A stretch of 55,999 bases of DNA from Pelargonium cotyledonis (taxonomy: Eukaryota; Streptophyta; Magnoliopsida; Geraniales; Geraniaceae): the NCBI GenBank assembly GCA_036897625.1, contig JAYMTA010000046.1, positions 1-55,999 on the forward strand, written 5' to 3'. A model generated the notes under the pieces. The model was given only the letters and a program-made list of their open reading frames with translations, made no database searches and had not been told where the DNA came from. The first letter of the stretch is position 1, and each line of letters starts with the position of its first letter. Of the stretch, positions 25,651-39,561 are shown piece after piece. The translations under genes were made by a program, and so were the position numbers.

Positions 25651-28600
25651 CCCCCTATACCAAAGAAAATCTATTCCTATTAATTGAAGTATTAACTACT
25701 AAGGAATATAACAACCCCCCTTTTTTCTTAAGTTAGTGGAAATTCCCTTAGTGATAATATTAGACAGAGAATTCCCATACTAAAATCTTGTACTCAACTT
25801 AAACAAAAACCAAAACTAATTCCTACTGCGATTAAAAACTTCTTTTGATTTTATTAAGGTATTCTAGAGGCCCCTTTGACTTAATTAATAAATAGTATTA
25901 CAAGTATTCTGTTTAAAAGAGCCTAACCTAGGAAAACTCATTGTATCTAAACACCTAGCATTAAACTGAGAAAACTGAAAATATCCAACAAGACTGGCAC
26001 TCCTTTCCTCATTTTACATTCTATGCCTGTCTTAAATAACCTTAGATCTCCTTCATTCCAATAAACAAATAGAATTTTCTCCTAAGGAACCCTTATTTAC
26101 ATTTACTACAAATAGATTATGGAATTCCTAGCTTTTACTTTTACATAATAAGGAATCTCTAGGGAGTCCTATCCTATAGACACTAGATCGGGGTAAGATA
26201 AAATACATATATAAGGATCCCCTTTTTAATTAAAGAGTCCCTTTCCTCAGAAAGAAAAACTGCACCTTTTCAGAGCACTACTACCAAAAAAGATGTGACT
26301 ATCTAGAATAGCTTTGCCGAAAGAATGCCCCTTAAGAAAAGCGTTGGGACCTTACTTGTTCTCCTATAAAGGTTAGTATAAACAATCACCCGACGATGGA
26401 AAGCACTATAACAACCAGATAAGAAAGGGAAGTACACTACTGACAAGGCAGAAGGTGGAGACCAATCCAGGCTATAAATTCATGTATAGGAATAAACAGC
26501 TAAAGGACTCCCGAGAGCTAGACAATATCTTTCTAGTTAGTACTAATAGAATAGGTTCCAACGCAATAGATAGCAAAAGGAATAACCACGTTCACTGCCA
26601 ATACCAGGCAGAATAGAAAGAAGCTAAGAGAGTTCGCTTTTGTTCATTGAGAGATGAGAGGGAAGAACTAAAACTTATAGTCTTATATGCACTAAACTAC
26701 TTACGAATCTAACTATCTTATTAGATACCTTTAAGGGGGCCCTTCCGCGAGTACTAAAAAGGGTCAGACTCCTTATATATAATTATAATAACGCAAAGTC
26801 TTTCTATTAGCTAGGCTTCTGGGCGTAAATAGAGCTTGATATCTATAGTGACCCCATTAGATTAGAACACAGGCCCAAGGAATTCTCCTCTAGTTGAGTT
26901 TACCCCAAAAGATAAATAACCGAAAAAGTAATAATTATCGCAGTACCCATAAGTAAAGAAAAAATAGGATTTCTCTGACATTTAGGAAACTCTCTAGAAT
27001 TATTCGTTTAAATTGACAAAAACTTGGAGTATCCTAAACCCGTAAATTCTACTTTGTACAATAAAGATTCAAAACTAACACCGGAGGAGATGCTTTAGTC
27101 GACAAAAGGGGAAGAGTACTTCTAAGTAAAAGTAAAGTGCAGCTTGTAGCTTCTAGTAGTAAGGTAAGAGAAATTCTAGAGTAAAAAATAAAAATAGATT
27201 TCATTTTTTGTGTCTACTTCTGGCAATAGGGACTTATAGAGATGCCCTTAATTTTCTTGCCTTGTCCTTGCAGAGTTCCTAATAACAAGCGGTATTTCAG
27301 GTTTCCTATAAGTGGTGGGGTTTTTCCTTGTCTGCGACTAAGCCTTCTGGTAAAGTTAAGTTATTAAAGTGCTTACCAATAAATAAAAAAGACTGAGGCT
27401 GTTATACTTTCCAAGTTTTAGACCCAATGTAGGTTAATCTAAGAGATCCTCAAAACTTTTTTTTACCGAGTCTGGTCAACCTTAATTTAGGACTTTTCAA
27501 GGTTTAGGCTTTTATAATTTTTAATTCCATTCCAAGGGGATTTCCCTAGTGTTTTGACTTGAGTAGAGAAATTTACTACAAGTATTTTCAAGATTAAAAA
27601 AAGGTTAGGTAAGTCCTTAGTTAGGGACGCTAAATCATAGGATTGGAACTTCCCTTTTCGTGACTCTACTAGGATTGCTGAAGTAGATCAAAATCTCAAG
27701 AAAGTCCGTTCTTTTGGACAAGTATAGTAAAGCGTTTCCAATACAATAATTAGGAATCCCGAGGTCAGCTTGAGGACAGTGACTCCTAAAATAAAGTTAT
27801 TAGTTTTCCTTAATATAGTACAACCTGGGAATCCATACCAAGAAATGCTTTAATACTTAATTATACGAGTGCTTTGGGGATAGTAGCAGTGGTGGAAACC
27901 AAGGAGGACCCCATAAATTAGACTCATCCAACTAAGTATCTAGTTATCTGTAGCCGCTCAACTTCTATTCTTTCGTGTATTATCCGGGTCGGATTGAACC
28001 TTTTAAAAGAATACAAAAGACGTTAATATTTATGTAATTCGTTGAATCGTATTCTCTTTTTCGGTATATGAAGGATACGAGAACCCCTATAAAAGAAAAG
28101 GTATGATATAAATTTCCCAAGACTCTCTACTTTTCCTATTAAAAGTCGTATATGAAAAAGGAAAGTTTGTCTCTAAAATCAGTATACTTAAGGAACACAA
28201 GAGCAACCCACATTAAGACTACATATTTTCTATATACTTCTGTAATGCTTCCATAACCTTTAGTTATGAATTGAACTGCAGTAAATCGTAGTCATTCCTA
28301 TATTTCTTATTTAAATAAGATTTCTTTAAATACATATTTGTAAGCGCCTCTCTCCTTTACTAAACCATAAAATAGTGAATGCCTATTTGTAAAGTTTCCT
28401 TATTATTACAACAGAATAACTAAAACAATTAGGGAACAAACAACACTTCTTAATTACCGGAGTCCCATCCATCAGAAACCCCTCTCAATTTGTTCTATTT
28501 ATTGGAGAAAGTCAAGTCTCTTATCTTATTAACTAGGACTAGACCTAGATCATCAGGTTCTATAAAAAGAAAAGGAGTGCTTTCCTTAATCTTAAAAGTA

Positions 28601-31600
28601 AACCTAGAGTAATAGAAATAAACTGCACTAAAGACTTGGCGGAAGTGCTAGCTCAACTTGGCAACTAACTACGCGAGAGATACTGATGTAGGACTAAAAG
28701 GATAAAGGACTATAGTTTCAAACTCTCAAGAAAGATTACAAAGTAGCATACGGTGTAAATTGTAACTAAGAAGGGTACTAAAAAGATATACTATAAAATC
28801 TTAACCTTTCTTAAAAGTTAGACTAAACAAGCACCTATTTTTGATCCATTCAAGAACCCCTTTTACTATGAGAATCATATCTTTCGCAAAACACCAAGCA
28901 AGTCGTTGAAACTAGCCCTAATATTGATAGTTACACAAGATTAAGGATGAAAGTAACACAAAGTCAGAGTACCCTACTTATTTTACTAGTAGCTGTTGGT
29001 CGAAGCTTATAGTCTTGACAATGAGTAGGACTTTTCAGGTTCTAAAAAGGATATTCCACTGTCATTGGTTTTCCTAGTGGTGTAAGACCCCTCGCATTAA
29101 TGCCTAGTTTCTAAGAAAATAAAGGGAATAGTTATGTTTTATGACTCTCGTAATAGTTAAGTGTAATTTTTATTGATTATAACTACGTAGTAAAGCACGG
29201 GTTCATGGCATCGGCATGCAATGGTTTAAAGAAAGCGGTTTGACTCCTTTCTTGTTTTAAGAAAGTCAGGTAAGGAATTCGTTTGCTTGTACTGTTGAAA
29301 GTAAGAAATGTGCAAGATTAAGATTCTTTTTAAGGGTAGCTAAACATCAGGACAGTACGATATCCTAGTGAAAAAAAGTAGAGACAAGCTTGTCTAAAGC
29401 AGTCCATAGTATATGAAATCTTCATTCCAATACTCTTATTAGTATGGTAAGGGTAATCACAGTATTAATTAAGAAACCTTTATAAAAAGTTTTTTTAGTA
29501 CTAAAAAATAGATTGCTCCCTTCTAGTTTTTTAAAGGCTCCTTCGTTTGGTTGTTGATTTAAACTCCAATGCAAGGGTGTAAGGAGAGTCTCCCTAGTCC
29601 CTATTCCAGAAAAAGGAATTTTATAACCAGGGTCGTTATAATTTGAGGAGTAAATATATTTCCAGTTTCTAAATATTTTCTCTAGAGGCAATTCTCCGGC
29701 GAATCACTCTTTTTTTGTTTAGTAGTGAAAGCTTTTCCCAGGGATCCCTGTGTCAATATACCTTCAAGGAACCCGAGTTTCTCTTAGAAGAGGTCTTAAC
29801 GGGGCTAACACGATTTGAGCCAACGGTTTTTGGATTATGCGGACCCGTGCGATGGGATTTCTTTGGACACTTTAGTATAGGCAGGGCATTACCTATTTAT
29901 TGGAGCTTCACTTCTGGTATGTTAGTACTTTCATAGTATTATAATTGGATTCTATTGTCTTGTATTGTAGAAAATTAGAGCAGTATCTTAACTGGAGTTT
30001 TTGGTATTTGTCGGTACTAATACTTTCGGTTTTTGGGTCTTAAACTTTGTTAACTTTAAGGCCGGAAAACCTAGAATATTAGATACTGCAAAGTAGTACT
30101 TGTAATTAATGAAAGCCACTTGTTGTCTATGTGTAAGAAGGAAGTTAACTAGACCATGAATTAGTATAAACAGGATGTAAGTAAAAACTCGATTTAGTAA
30201 TGTGTTTATGTCGAATCCTTGCCTTCTATAAAGTGCATATATCTGATTTTCATTCAATTTCTGTTGACTTTTTATCACTTAGATACAAATTATAAACTAA
30301 AGGGATTCGTACTCTCTAAAAGGCACTGAATAAAGGAATGACTTCAACTGAGAGAATCCTTTTGGTAGTACAAAAAAGATGAAGGGCTTCCACTCAAGCC
30401 CTCCTTTATAAAGGTTCCTGCTCTATAATGTATAATAAGGGAATTTGTCTAATACTTGTTATCCTGAGCGCCCAGGGGGGCCCTGATATTCCGCAACCTT
30501 CCATTCTTAAATAGCAAGCATCCTATACTTTTTGACTTTAGCGGTCTACCCAGTTTCCGAGCCTTTTCTTTAAATTACCAAGTCCGAGAACTCTTTTAAC
30601 TAATACTGAAATGCCTACTCTCTATCCAAAAGAGGCTCCTTTTGAATTTGTAATTTTGAAATAAGTGAGTAGCCCATAAGGACTAAAAAGCTGTACTGCC
30701 AGCTAGTAAAGGGAGTTTTTCTCTGTTAAGGACAGGACTCCATATAGAAATCTCTTTGTCTGTCTATATAGTTAAACTTATATATTCCTTATTACTTTTA
30801 CAGTGTCCGGTGCTCCTATTCAATAAAAGGGAAAAAAGATTTTTAAATCTACCTTTAAAAAGGAATCCTCACGAAGAGTAGAAAATGCATAATGTAAGGG
30901 GATAGAGCGGATACGGATAAAGGTTTGTTGATGCATTCCCCAAAGTAAGGGCCCGTATTACTATATTACTACGGGACGTATAACCAGTTAACTATACATA
31001 TTAATATTGTCTTCTACTTGTGTATAAATTGCTAATAAAGCATTGGAGCCGCCTTAATCTTGTCTATTTATTTTGAGTCGTTTGCGTGCACATTTTACAG
31101 AGTATTATGGGTTTATCAAGGCATAATAAACCTCCTTACCTACCGAAACCAGGGGAGGGCCCTTATGATTAAAAAACTTAAGAGAGTCTGACTTGTAATT
31201 AATTGATTAGTCTTAGTTATAATGCATTTTGGTATTTTTGATTTGTATCGAGAGTTTGTATGCTAACCCTTCATTTTCAGGATTTACTGAAGTTTGGTGT
31301 TAGGTCCTATATGATATTGTAACTATTACCAACAACCCCCCTTGCTTGCCGCGAAGTTTACTCTCTTAACCTCAAATAAAGTAAACGAAATATTAGACTT
31401 CTTGTTCTAACGAGTTTAAGTATAGGCTATGCTCTGAATATTTGTAGTACCTCTTTTTACTAAGACCCGTACTAATAAACTAAAAAGTATTGGAAAACCA
31501 TAAAAGAGTCCAACGTCCGTTCGATCAAGCTAGCAGCATATCCATAACCTACGGGTCTTACACATTTATAACTTACGCGTTTCTAGTTTTACTTGAGTGC

Positions 31601-32902
31601 AATTACTCCTTAATAGTGTTTTATCAATTTTGAATGAGTCTTAATCTTAATTACTTGTATCGGAAATTGTGAGAGAATCTTTCTTTTATCTCACGGGAAA
31701 TCCCTAGCTCTGTTAAGTCAAGACATCCGTTCCAAAGGGAAAGAATTAAGGACATAAGAGAAGAAATGCGTATTTTAGGACTGTTTTCAGTTCACGGCCT
31801 AGGCATCCAATGTATGTTCTTTATGGATATGGATTGCCTTGAAAGTTTTGCTGCAAGCCTAGCTAGGAAAGAAGTTTCTTAAGGATATAGTGTCACAGGA
31901 AGTAAGTAATTTGTGGTTGTGACTTTGTTTATAGTTAAAGGACCCGTGAAATTTGGGACTTAGTTTATACCGATTTCCTTAGGTTAGATGATGTTGTGTG
32001 ATAAAGGCCGAGTCTAATAAACGGGGCTCCTGTAGCAAGAACATTACAAACAAAAGTAGGTTAAGGGTTTGTAAGGTAATTAAGTAAACAGGGAAGTTCC
32101 GTCAGTATTTTATCTTGAACTTTATATGCTTGAATTACTCAAATTAGCAAAGAGTTCCCAGTTCTGGGGATTGCTTATGGCTCAGTTGTATTCTGGATTG
32201 GAGTTCAGGATTGATTGGAGTGAAGTACAATACAGAGGCATTGATTCCTTGCATTTTCTATGTGACTCTGCCTTTACTATATTATAAAAAGGATACTGGA
32301 TATATAGTTACAGAGGAATAATTTTATACCTAATATACAAGGGTTCCTTTATGCTAGCGTTCTACGGGTATGCTTGTAATATCCAGGAATTCTTTAATTT
32401 TAGGAACAAGTTATAATAAAACTAGATTTTTTACCAAGATCAATTAGTAGTATAGGATTTTTTATAGCCTATACAATACTCCCTGTTTTTTCTTTTTTAA
32501 AAAGACAGAGTATATTTTATTAACTAAACTTAGTTTCAACCCGTAACCTTGAAGACTGTCCACACACCTATCGAATCCAGTTCTATGGAACCTGGTAATT
32601 GAAGCGGGATTGCAACTAAACATTCGGGACATTGACGATACCTAATATATCATTCAAAATAACTATAACTTAAGAAGATTGTTCTATAGCGTAGGCACTT
32701 GAATCCCTAAAATACACTATTTAGTACCACAGGACAAGCTAATAAAAAGCAAGTACGAGTTTCTTTATTCTTTATCTTTAAATTGAGGGTTTAAGTCTCA
32801 ATCTGAGTAAACAGCGTAGGGATATAAAGAGTAAATGCTTTAAACAACATCTCTTATTTGATTACCTTTTAAATATATATATTAAGGTTTGGTCAACCAA
32901 CT

Positions 32903-32970
32903 TCTCTTGGTGCGACTTGAACCCGCGGCATTCCATACGTTTGGGGTGTACTCTACCACCCGATTCAAGA
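32903..32970 (-). pseudogene. Degraded tRNA-like sequence, probably Trp-derived
   Basis: On the minus strand a D-arm word GGTGGTAGAG, an anticodon arm TACAC-CCCAAAC-GTATG (4 of 5 pairs) and ATGCC followed by GCGGG-TTCAAGT occur in tRNA order over 68 nt. The ATGCC variable region and the CCAAA loop resemble the intact tRNA-Trp at 21374. In the best-paired fold the anticodon position reads CAA, not CCA. The acceptor and T stems are only partly paired, so a working tRNA is unlikely. Confidence 0.45.
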
Positions 32971-33808
32971 CTGACTAAGAAAGTTCCTTTTGTTCTACTT
33001 TACTATAAGGTCCCTTCTATTGAAGTGCTTCTCATTTTTCCCGCAGAAAGAATTCACAGAAGTCGACGAAGGAGTAGCCCTGTATTTCACATAGCAAGAA
33101 TCCAGGAATTTAATATTAAAGACTCTCCTTTGTTTGTTCAAATAGTAAGTATAGGAGAATTCACGAGGTATCAAAGCGATCTGTCTTTCATTTAGAGGAA
33201 TATTAAGGGGCTTGTTTAAAACAGAGGGGAAATGCCCAAAAAACTAAGGGAAAATATGTATACTTTATTTTATACATTAGAAACCTAAGCAGAAGACTTC
33301 CTTTTTCTACACAAACTCAGGGACTTTAGCACCCCTGTCACTTCGGGGTTCTCAAATAAATATAAATCCCAAGATACGGCCCAGAAAAACGCTTTTGTAA
33401 GTTCAATCCGATTTGTTGGTAAGTATCAAGCCTAGGTTGAGTTCCAAAAAATTAGTTTTAGTTATGAACATGATAAAGAAAGGGCAGTATAAAGGTTAAA
33501 AAATCTATAGACTACTCCCGAAAGTTAGAAATCTGGACTCATTATTTTAGAAAGGATAAGAGACATGTATTACTGTACAATATAGTAGTTGATTTGTATT
33601 CATCCATCAAGCAGAGAGTTCCCTTGACAAGCTCTATAAGATTCCTTACGAATAGCTTATCCTTGGAAATCCTCTATTTTTCTTATTTAACTGCTTTATT
33701 GTATTTCATAAAGTTTACTTGGCATTGGTTTCGAGTTAAGTTATCAAGCATGTCGTCGGTTCAAATCTCGTACTAGGTAGAACAGATCCTAGGGTTTCCT
33801 TTGGTTTT

Positions 33809-33875
33809 TGCTTATAGTTGATAGAGCATTAGACTTTATGACCGAGGGTCGAGGGTTCAAATCCGGGCTTCCCCA
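33809..33875 (+). pseudogene. Degraded tRNA-like sequence, Lys-like
   Basis: TATAG then TTGATAGAGCATTAGACTTT matches the D-arm and anticodon region of a plant mitochondrial tRNA-Lys(UUU) pattern, with about five bases missing between TATAG and TTG. GGTCGAGGGTTCAAATCC follows as variable region and T-arm. The T stem pairs at only two positions and no matching acceptor stem exists. I infer a decayed trnK copy with a small deletion; assignment rests on remembered consensus and is moderate. Confidence 0.45.
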
Positions 33876-36800
33876 TTTTAGATCTAAGTATGGGTTCTCT
33901 TATTCCTTATGTTCTATCTATTCTAGATTTTACTAAAATTAAGTCTGCAATAGAAGAATTTAAGAGAGGGCCTAAAATAATCAATTCAATGCGATTGTGT
34001 TATTGTGAAAATGCTGTCAAAATGAGTCATTTGGATGAATCCACAAGATTCTGCGGAAGTTTCTGAGTTAATAAATTATGTCTTACCTAGTTTACCCTAT
34101 TAAAACAAGGAAGTGTATCTTTAATTAGTTAAAAAAAATGCTTGAAAAAAAAAATAGAATTCTGAGTCTACTCAATGAGAAATTCTTTGAACTTGAAAAC
34201 AACCGAGTATAAGTTAATTAATAATAAAGGCCTTTACTTTTTAAATTACTCCTTTAATTTACCACACAAGTTCGTGTCTCAAGAAGCTTAAAGAATCGAA
34301 TTAAAACAGGCCGGCCCTACCTTTACCTTTAAACCCCTTCTTGGGTTAGTAGTTAACGCATGCTTAGCGGGGCTTTGTCTTAATTTGACTGTGGTTCTCT
34401 ATTAATTTAGTATTTCTAGTCTTTATTTAGTAAAACTTGTAACCGCAATATGCTTACTTTAAAAAGCGTTAGCCAGTTAAGGTAGAGAACGTTATCAAGT
34501 ATTTGGGACTCGTTAATAAATCCTAATTTGGTAGCTAGGGGATGCAAAGGACACTCTAGGTATCAATTTCTATAGTTACTCCAAGCAAAGTTATCGACTA
34601 GTTATATAACCATTAAATACTTCAGCTCATTCAAAAGACCTGGATCTATAAGAAAGAAAACAAGATACTCTAAGTAATAAAGCTGTGTCAAATACATTTA
34701 GAATAAACTTGATAACATATAAGTATCACAGTTTTCCTATTAACTTCGGTTATGTTTTTACAAAAAAGAGGACGTTACCACTAGAACCGAGCTAGTAACA
34801 TGTCCCCGATCAGAAAACCAGGACATTCGCTACGGGAGTTTTCTCTTGCACATATAAACAACGGCGAAATTCTTTAAATAGTCTACACTCGCGCTCCTCT
34901 GACTTCCTAAAGAAAATAAAAATCTATTACTAATTATTGGTATGTTAGGCTTACACCCCTAGGGAAACCCTGAAGAGAAGCTGTAGAGGAGTAGACTGAA
35001 AACTTCGGGGTATATACAATGACATATGTCTGATTCTTTAAACTAGCAAAGCTGCGGTGTTACTTGTAGGCTTAGGATCCAAATTTAAGTAAGGTTTTAT
35101 AATCAAAATTAGACTTTAAAGACTTAATGTTCCAGAAGTAGGTACTCGTTAATCTTAATACCTAACAACTTTACTGATTTGCTGTACCCCTTTCTTAATC
35201 TTCATAAGTTTTCTTTGGAACTTAACCTTTCCCAGTCTGCATCTTATAAATCTTAGCAGTACTCTGTATTTCTATCTATATCCTCAAATTCAAACTCTAC
35301 TATCCGCCAAAAACCTAGGAAAAATCCTGTGAATTGTATTTAATGAAAAAAGAGATTTCAATTTCGTGGATATCCCATAGATCGACCCGCCCTCTTCTAT
35401 CAAACAATTGTATTCCATAACCTTTTTGAAGGTGTAAATTGAAACCCTAGAAATTCCGAGACAAGTTCCTATAATTTATACTAAACAGAGTAAATTACAG
35501 CCTAATATTTAAGGTACAAGGATTTTCCTATAGTAGGCTCTTATCCGGAGTGATTTTATTCCTAAAATTAACTTATTTAAAGGTTTTTCTATGACCTTGT
35601 ATCTGAAACTTTTAGGCCTTTTATAGGTATAACAAAGAATTAAACATTGCACCTAAAAATCTATGCAATTTACATACGACTAAAACAAAATAGACTAGCA
35701 CCAGCACGCCTAAATTTGTCTTGCTTATAGAGCCCCTTATTACCCCAAGTCAAGTAACAAAAATTGTAATTAGGAAAAGGTACTTCCTAAAAATTAGCCT
35801 CTAAAATTCCCTTTAAAACAGAGGCGTACGAGAGAGTAATTATCACTCTTCCTTAATAGCTACTCTCATTTCAAATTCAGGACTAAACTAGAGATATTAC
35901 ATTTTTAAGTAAATAGTTTTCAAAAAGACTTAGAAAAAAAAGGAATACAGATTAAAAATTACCTGACGAAGAAGAAATACAGTGCTTCCCTATTACCTGC
36001 TTTCATACCTAGTTTCATCTTAATAACTTTTTAATACCTTGTTTAATTAATGACTCTTGATACCCATATCTATACCTCTTATATCTGTCTTAATACCTAA
36101 ACTTTTCTTAATAACTAGACTCTCTACTTAACTTGTAGTAGACACAAAACTCTTCTTACTGGAAATACTTAAATAAAAAAAGCTTCTTTTATGACTTAGA
36201 CTCCTCTCTTATAGAAGGGAATACTCGAAATTTCTTACTTTATTGCATTTTTTAGATATGTATTCTTTACCCTCTAATCGGAAACAGAAGAGCTCTTCAT
36301 AAAGAATACCTGAGAGGAGTGTCATTCCCTGTATACTTTCAAATCCCTATTTAACTCTAGGAGAACCTTGGTCAACAAGACCTTACCTTTGTCTTACTAA
36401 TTACTAAAGTTTGGGCGCGTCCTACGAGTTTTGTAAAGGATCTCTAACAGACCGGCAAAAGCCCACTATGACTTTAAACTAGCAACAATTCCTCACTTAA
36501 AACCTTAATTTTACTCTATAATAAATTCTCTTTCTTTGTCGGAAACTCATTACCTTATACAGTTCTTTACTTTTATCCGAAATGGGAAACCTAGAAGCAA
36601 GGGGAACATCCTTAATTCTTTATATTCCTTGAATGCCCCTTAACCAGGAAACGGAGCTTTGTACCTAGAGGTTCCTTAACTAATTAGGAAAACAAACTAG
36701 ACAAACCCTTTCTTGAGAGCTTCCTGAAAGTGTCTTTTCAGTGATACATATAAAGCGCAGGCTTAGCCGACCTTTTAATTCTCTTGTCAAATTCCTTAGA

Positions 36801-38745
36801 TTTCTTTTCTTAGTCCCAAAATACTAAAACAAGCAGAACAATAAGAAAACGTATCCTTCCTAAAAACCGAGTACAAATTTATTAACACAGCTACAAAAGA
36901 AACTACTCTACTACTCTAAATCCCTTGCTTACTTATCCCCTTAAATACCTTATAACTTACTCAAAACCCTTAAACCGAAATCCTTTTTAGCTTTAACCTC
37001 TTGTAAAAAAACTTCCCCTTCTTTAACTTGTTTACTTTAAAGCAGAAGTTTCCTCAACTTGTTCTCGTACAAATGACAAATAAAACTACCTTACTTAGCG
37101 CTTTTAAACTAAGAGAGAAATAATCTCCTTTATTATAAAATTCTGATACACCCTTTTTTCTTGACTTTATAAGGAGTTCATTACTAGTTTTGTTAATCTT
37201 ATATTCCGGAGCTACTTTACAGACTAGAAACCCTTCTTTTACAATATCCAAATTAGAAAACTCTCCCAGGACCCTGGAGCAGGAAAATGAATAGGCAAAA
37301 CTTTGGCCTGCGATCCTGAGGAGCCGTACGAGGTGCTACCTTTACTTTATTTACTACACAACTACTAAGACAATTTAAAGAGTTCCAGTTGTATCCTATA
37401 CACTATAAAACAGTAAAACTCTAAAGCTACAGAGTACAGAAGTACAGAATACATTAGCTACAAGGGTTCTAATCGCGCAGCACTATTAAGTTAATATGCA
37501 ATTTAAAAAAGAATACACTTCAAACAAAACCTATTGAGTAACTGAACAATAGATAATAAAGACTCTCCTTACCTTAAGGCGCACCCCTCCCTTTGCTTTG
37601 TTCTTATCATATAAAGAGGATAGAGAATTAATAGTACAGGGGTAATTTGTTATCGACCGTAGTATAGAAGGTTCATGCAATTAGTCTATATGATAGTACA
37701 TTCATACCTACATATCCACTCACTTCCAACTTCTTATTTGTACCTACTTGCTTCAGAGATATACCCCTCTTTTGACCCTTTTGAGCTCTATTACTCATAC
37801 CTGCTTTCCTATGCTTCCTTTGGATCCTATTTGACAGGAGGGAACCCCTTTATTACTTTTATAAGGTACACTAGCTTATAAATGAATCTAATAAAGGAAC
37901 CTACCTCGCAGTAAAGCAGGAAAAAGGAGCCTCCGCTTTTTTTAATGTTGTTTTTACTTCACTACGAGAAATCCCGGTTATTCCACTATCTATGATAGAG
38001 ACTTTTTACAATTAAAGAAAATTTAGTTAACAACACAACAAAAATGGGGTTTCTGCCTAAACGAATGGATCTTATTTTAGGTACAAATATCTCGCTTTAA
38101 GAAGTATCGAAACGCAATTTTTGTATATAATAATTGTTGGGCTAGGCTTGTATAAAGAAATAGAGGCAACCCCTCCTCTTTTCCTTTTTTTGTAACTAGA
38201 GTCTTCTTTAAGAGAGCAGTTTAAAACTCTTTTTCTTTATATATTTATTTTGCCGAGTATCCCTATACCCTTCCCTTGGGGTAGTATAATCGGCTAATCT
38301 ATGTATTCACAAGGGGGTAGTTATTTTGGGACATACGTGGAGTATGCAACTCGACAAGATGGAACCTTTAGCGGATAAAAAGAAGTTTCTTTTTCCAAGT
38401 CATAGAAAGTAATTGCTTTATACTGTGTAGCGCTAGAGTCTGCCTTTTTCCAGAACAGGTATTAAAAAAAGCATATGCTAAAGCTACGTTTTAATTTAAT
38501 TAATAATTCTTTGTTATTGATTTCTAGGGACAGAAAAACAAAGCAAAGGAACACTTATCTTTATCTCGAACTTAAATCTAAGGAGAGACCTCTTTAAAAA
38601 GTATAGGAGTTAGATTCTGTTAGTTAGTGTCTTACTTCGTAAAGATAAGGGGTACAACTGTATAGAGAAAAAGTGACACTTCATTACAAGGATTTTTCTT
38701 ATTCTTCCGTACTTTATTAAGTTGGTAGGGGTACAGGGCAAGAAA

Positions 38746-38820
38746 GGGACTCCTTAGGAGTTGAACCTACAACATTTCGTTTTTGAGACTCGCGTTCTAC
38801 CCAATTGAAATTATACACTG
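38746..38820 (-). pseudogene. Degraded tRNA-Trp-like copy
   Basis: On the minus strand the order TTCAATTGGGTAGAACG, GAGTCTCAAAAAC, ATGTTGTAGG, TTCAACTCC follows tRNA-Trp(CCA) closely along its whole length. The D-arm, loop and T-arm positions are all recognisable. The T stem keeps 4 of 5 pairs. The acceptor ends no longer pair and the anticodon stem is mostly broken. The anticodon position reads CAA where the intact gene has CCA. It is a clear relative of the tRNA-Trp at 21374 but not a working gene. Confidence 0.6.
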
Positions 38821-39362
38821 TGTATCCCTATATCTTTCTGCATTGACTGGAACTCAAAAGTTTAGATCTTTTCTTAAATGAGCACTTACTCCGCTGCTAT
38901 AACTAAACTTTGTCTGGATGCTAGAATCCCGTTAGGTAAGTAACCTATTACCAATAATCGGGGTACGCACACAAGTACCATAAAGGTTCCTCGCTTGTTA
39001 GTAAATCCTAGTTTCCTTAAACAATAAAGAGTTTATTATTATTATGAAATATATCTAGAAATAGGAAGCGCGCTAAAGAAAAGCACATGTAAACAAAATT
39101 ATTAGGTTCAATTTCTGTTATGTTCGGCATGTAAAAGGAATACAAGAGCATACCCCTTATTAATGGGAAAGCTGAACTTATTCGTTAGTAGAAATCTTAC
39201 TAAGGCGGTCCGTGGAATTTCAGGATATTCATACTTTTCCTGAGTCGGGGTAGCCTTTTTGTGAGTCGAAGTGCCGGTAAACTAATAGGTACAATCTAAC
39301 CCTGGATAGAGCTCGTCTTAGCTTTCTTGTGTTTATAAGAAAAAAAGGGTCCACTTCACTTT

Positions 39363-39410
39363 GACCTCAGGTAGAGCACTCGGCTGTTAACCGAATGGGC
39401 GAGGGTCCCT
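39363..39410 (+). pseudogene. Degraded tRNA-Asn-like copy (GTT anticodon arm kept)
   Basis: CTCAGGTAGAGC followed by ACTCGGCTGTTAACCGAATGG reproduces the D-arm end and anticodon arm of a tRNA-Asn(GUU). CTCGG pairs with CCGAA at four of five positions around loop CTGTTAA. Two or so bases are missing in the D-arm, the 5' acceptor is not recognisable, and the T-arm after GGGCGAGGGT is lost. It lies about 80 bp from another tRNA-like sequence on the opposite strand. Confidence 0.55.
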
Positions 39411-39487
39411 TTCTTAAATATAGGAAATGCCTCATCCTAGAGTTAATTAGTAGTATAGTAGGGCTTGCTTAACCTGCTATGCTAGGG

Positions 39488-39561
39488 GATTACGATAGGA
39501 CTTGAACCCACGACCAGCACCAATTACTTTAATGATCTAACCCTCTATTTAGAATACGCCC
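39488..39561 (-). pseudogene. tRNA-like cloverleaf with GTA at the anticodon position (Tyr?)
   Basis: On the minus strand 74 nt can be folded as a near-complete cloverleaf. The D stem CTAA pairs with TTAG (4 of 4). The anticodon stem CATTA pairs with TGGTG (5 of 5, two wobbles) around AAGTAAT, putting GTA at the anticodon. The T stem GTGGG pairs with CCTAT (5 of 5, two wobbles) around TTCAAGT. The acceptor pairs at about 4 of 7. The base before the anticodon is A rather than the usual T, and the D loop lacks a standard GG pair. It could be a diverged tRNA-Tyr or a decaying copy of another tRNA. Confidence 0.4.

Noticed and set aside
29800-29860. Minus-strand T-arm word with TCCAAAAACC upstream, possibly Trp-like
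   Set aside because: Spacing between the supposed anticodon and T-arm is too short, and no stem pairs fully.
29715-29936. Open frame of 73 codons containing LTRFEPTVFG
   Set aside because: The peptide-like stretch comes from a tRNA T-arm-like word read in another sense (GATTTGAGCC on plus). No full tRNA and no protein family fit.
33745-33772. T-arm word GTCGTCGG-TTCAAATC
   Set aside because: No acceptor, D or anticodon arm can be drawn around it. It lies just before the better Lys-like sequence.
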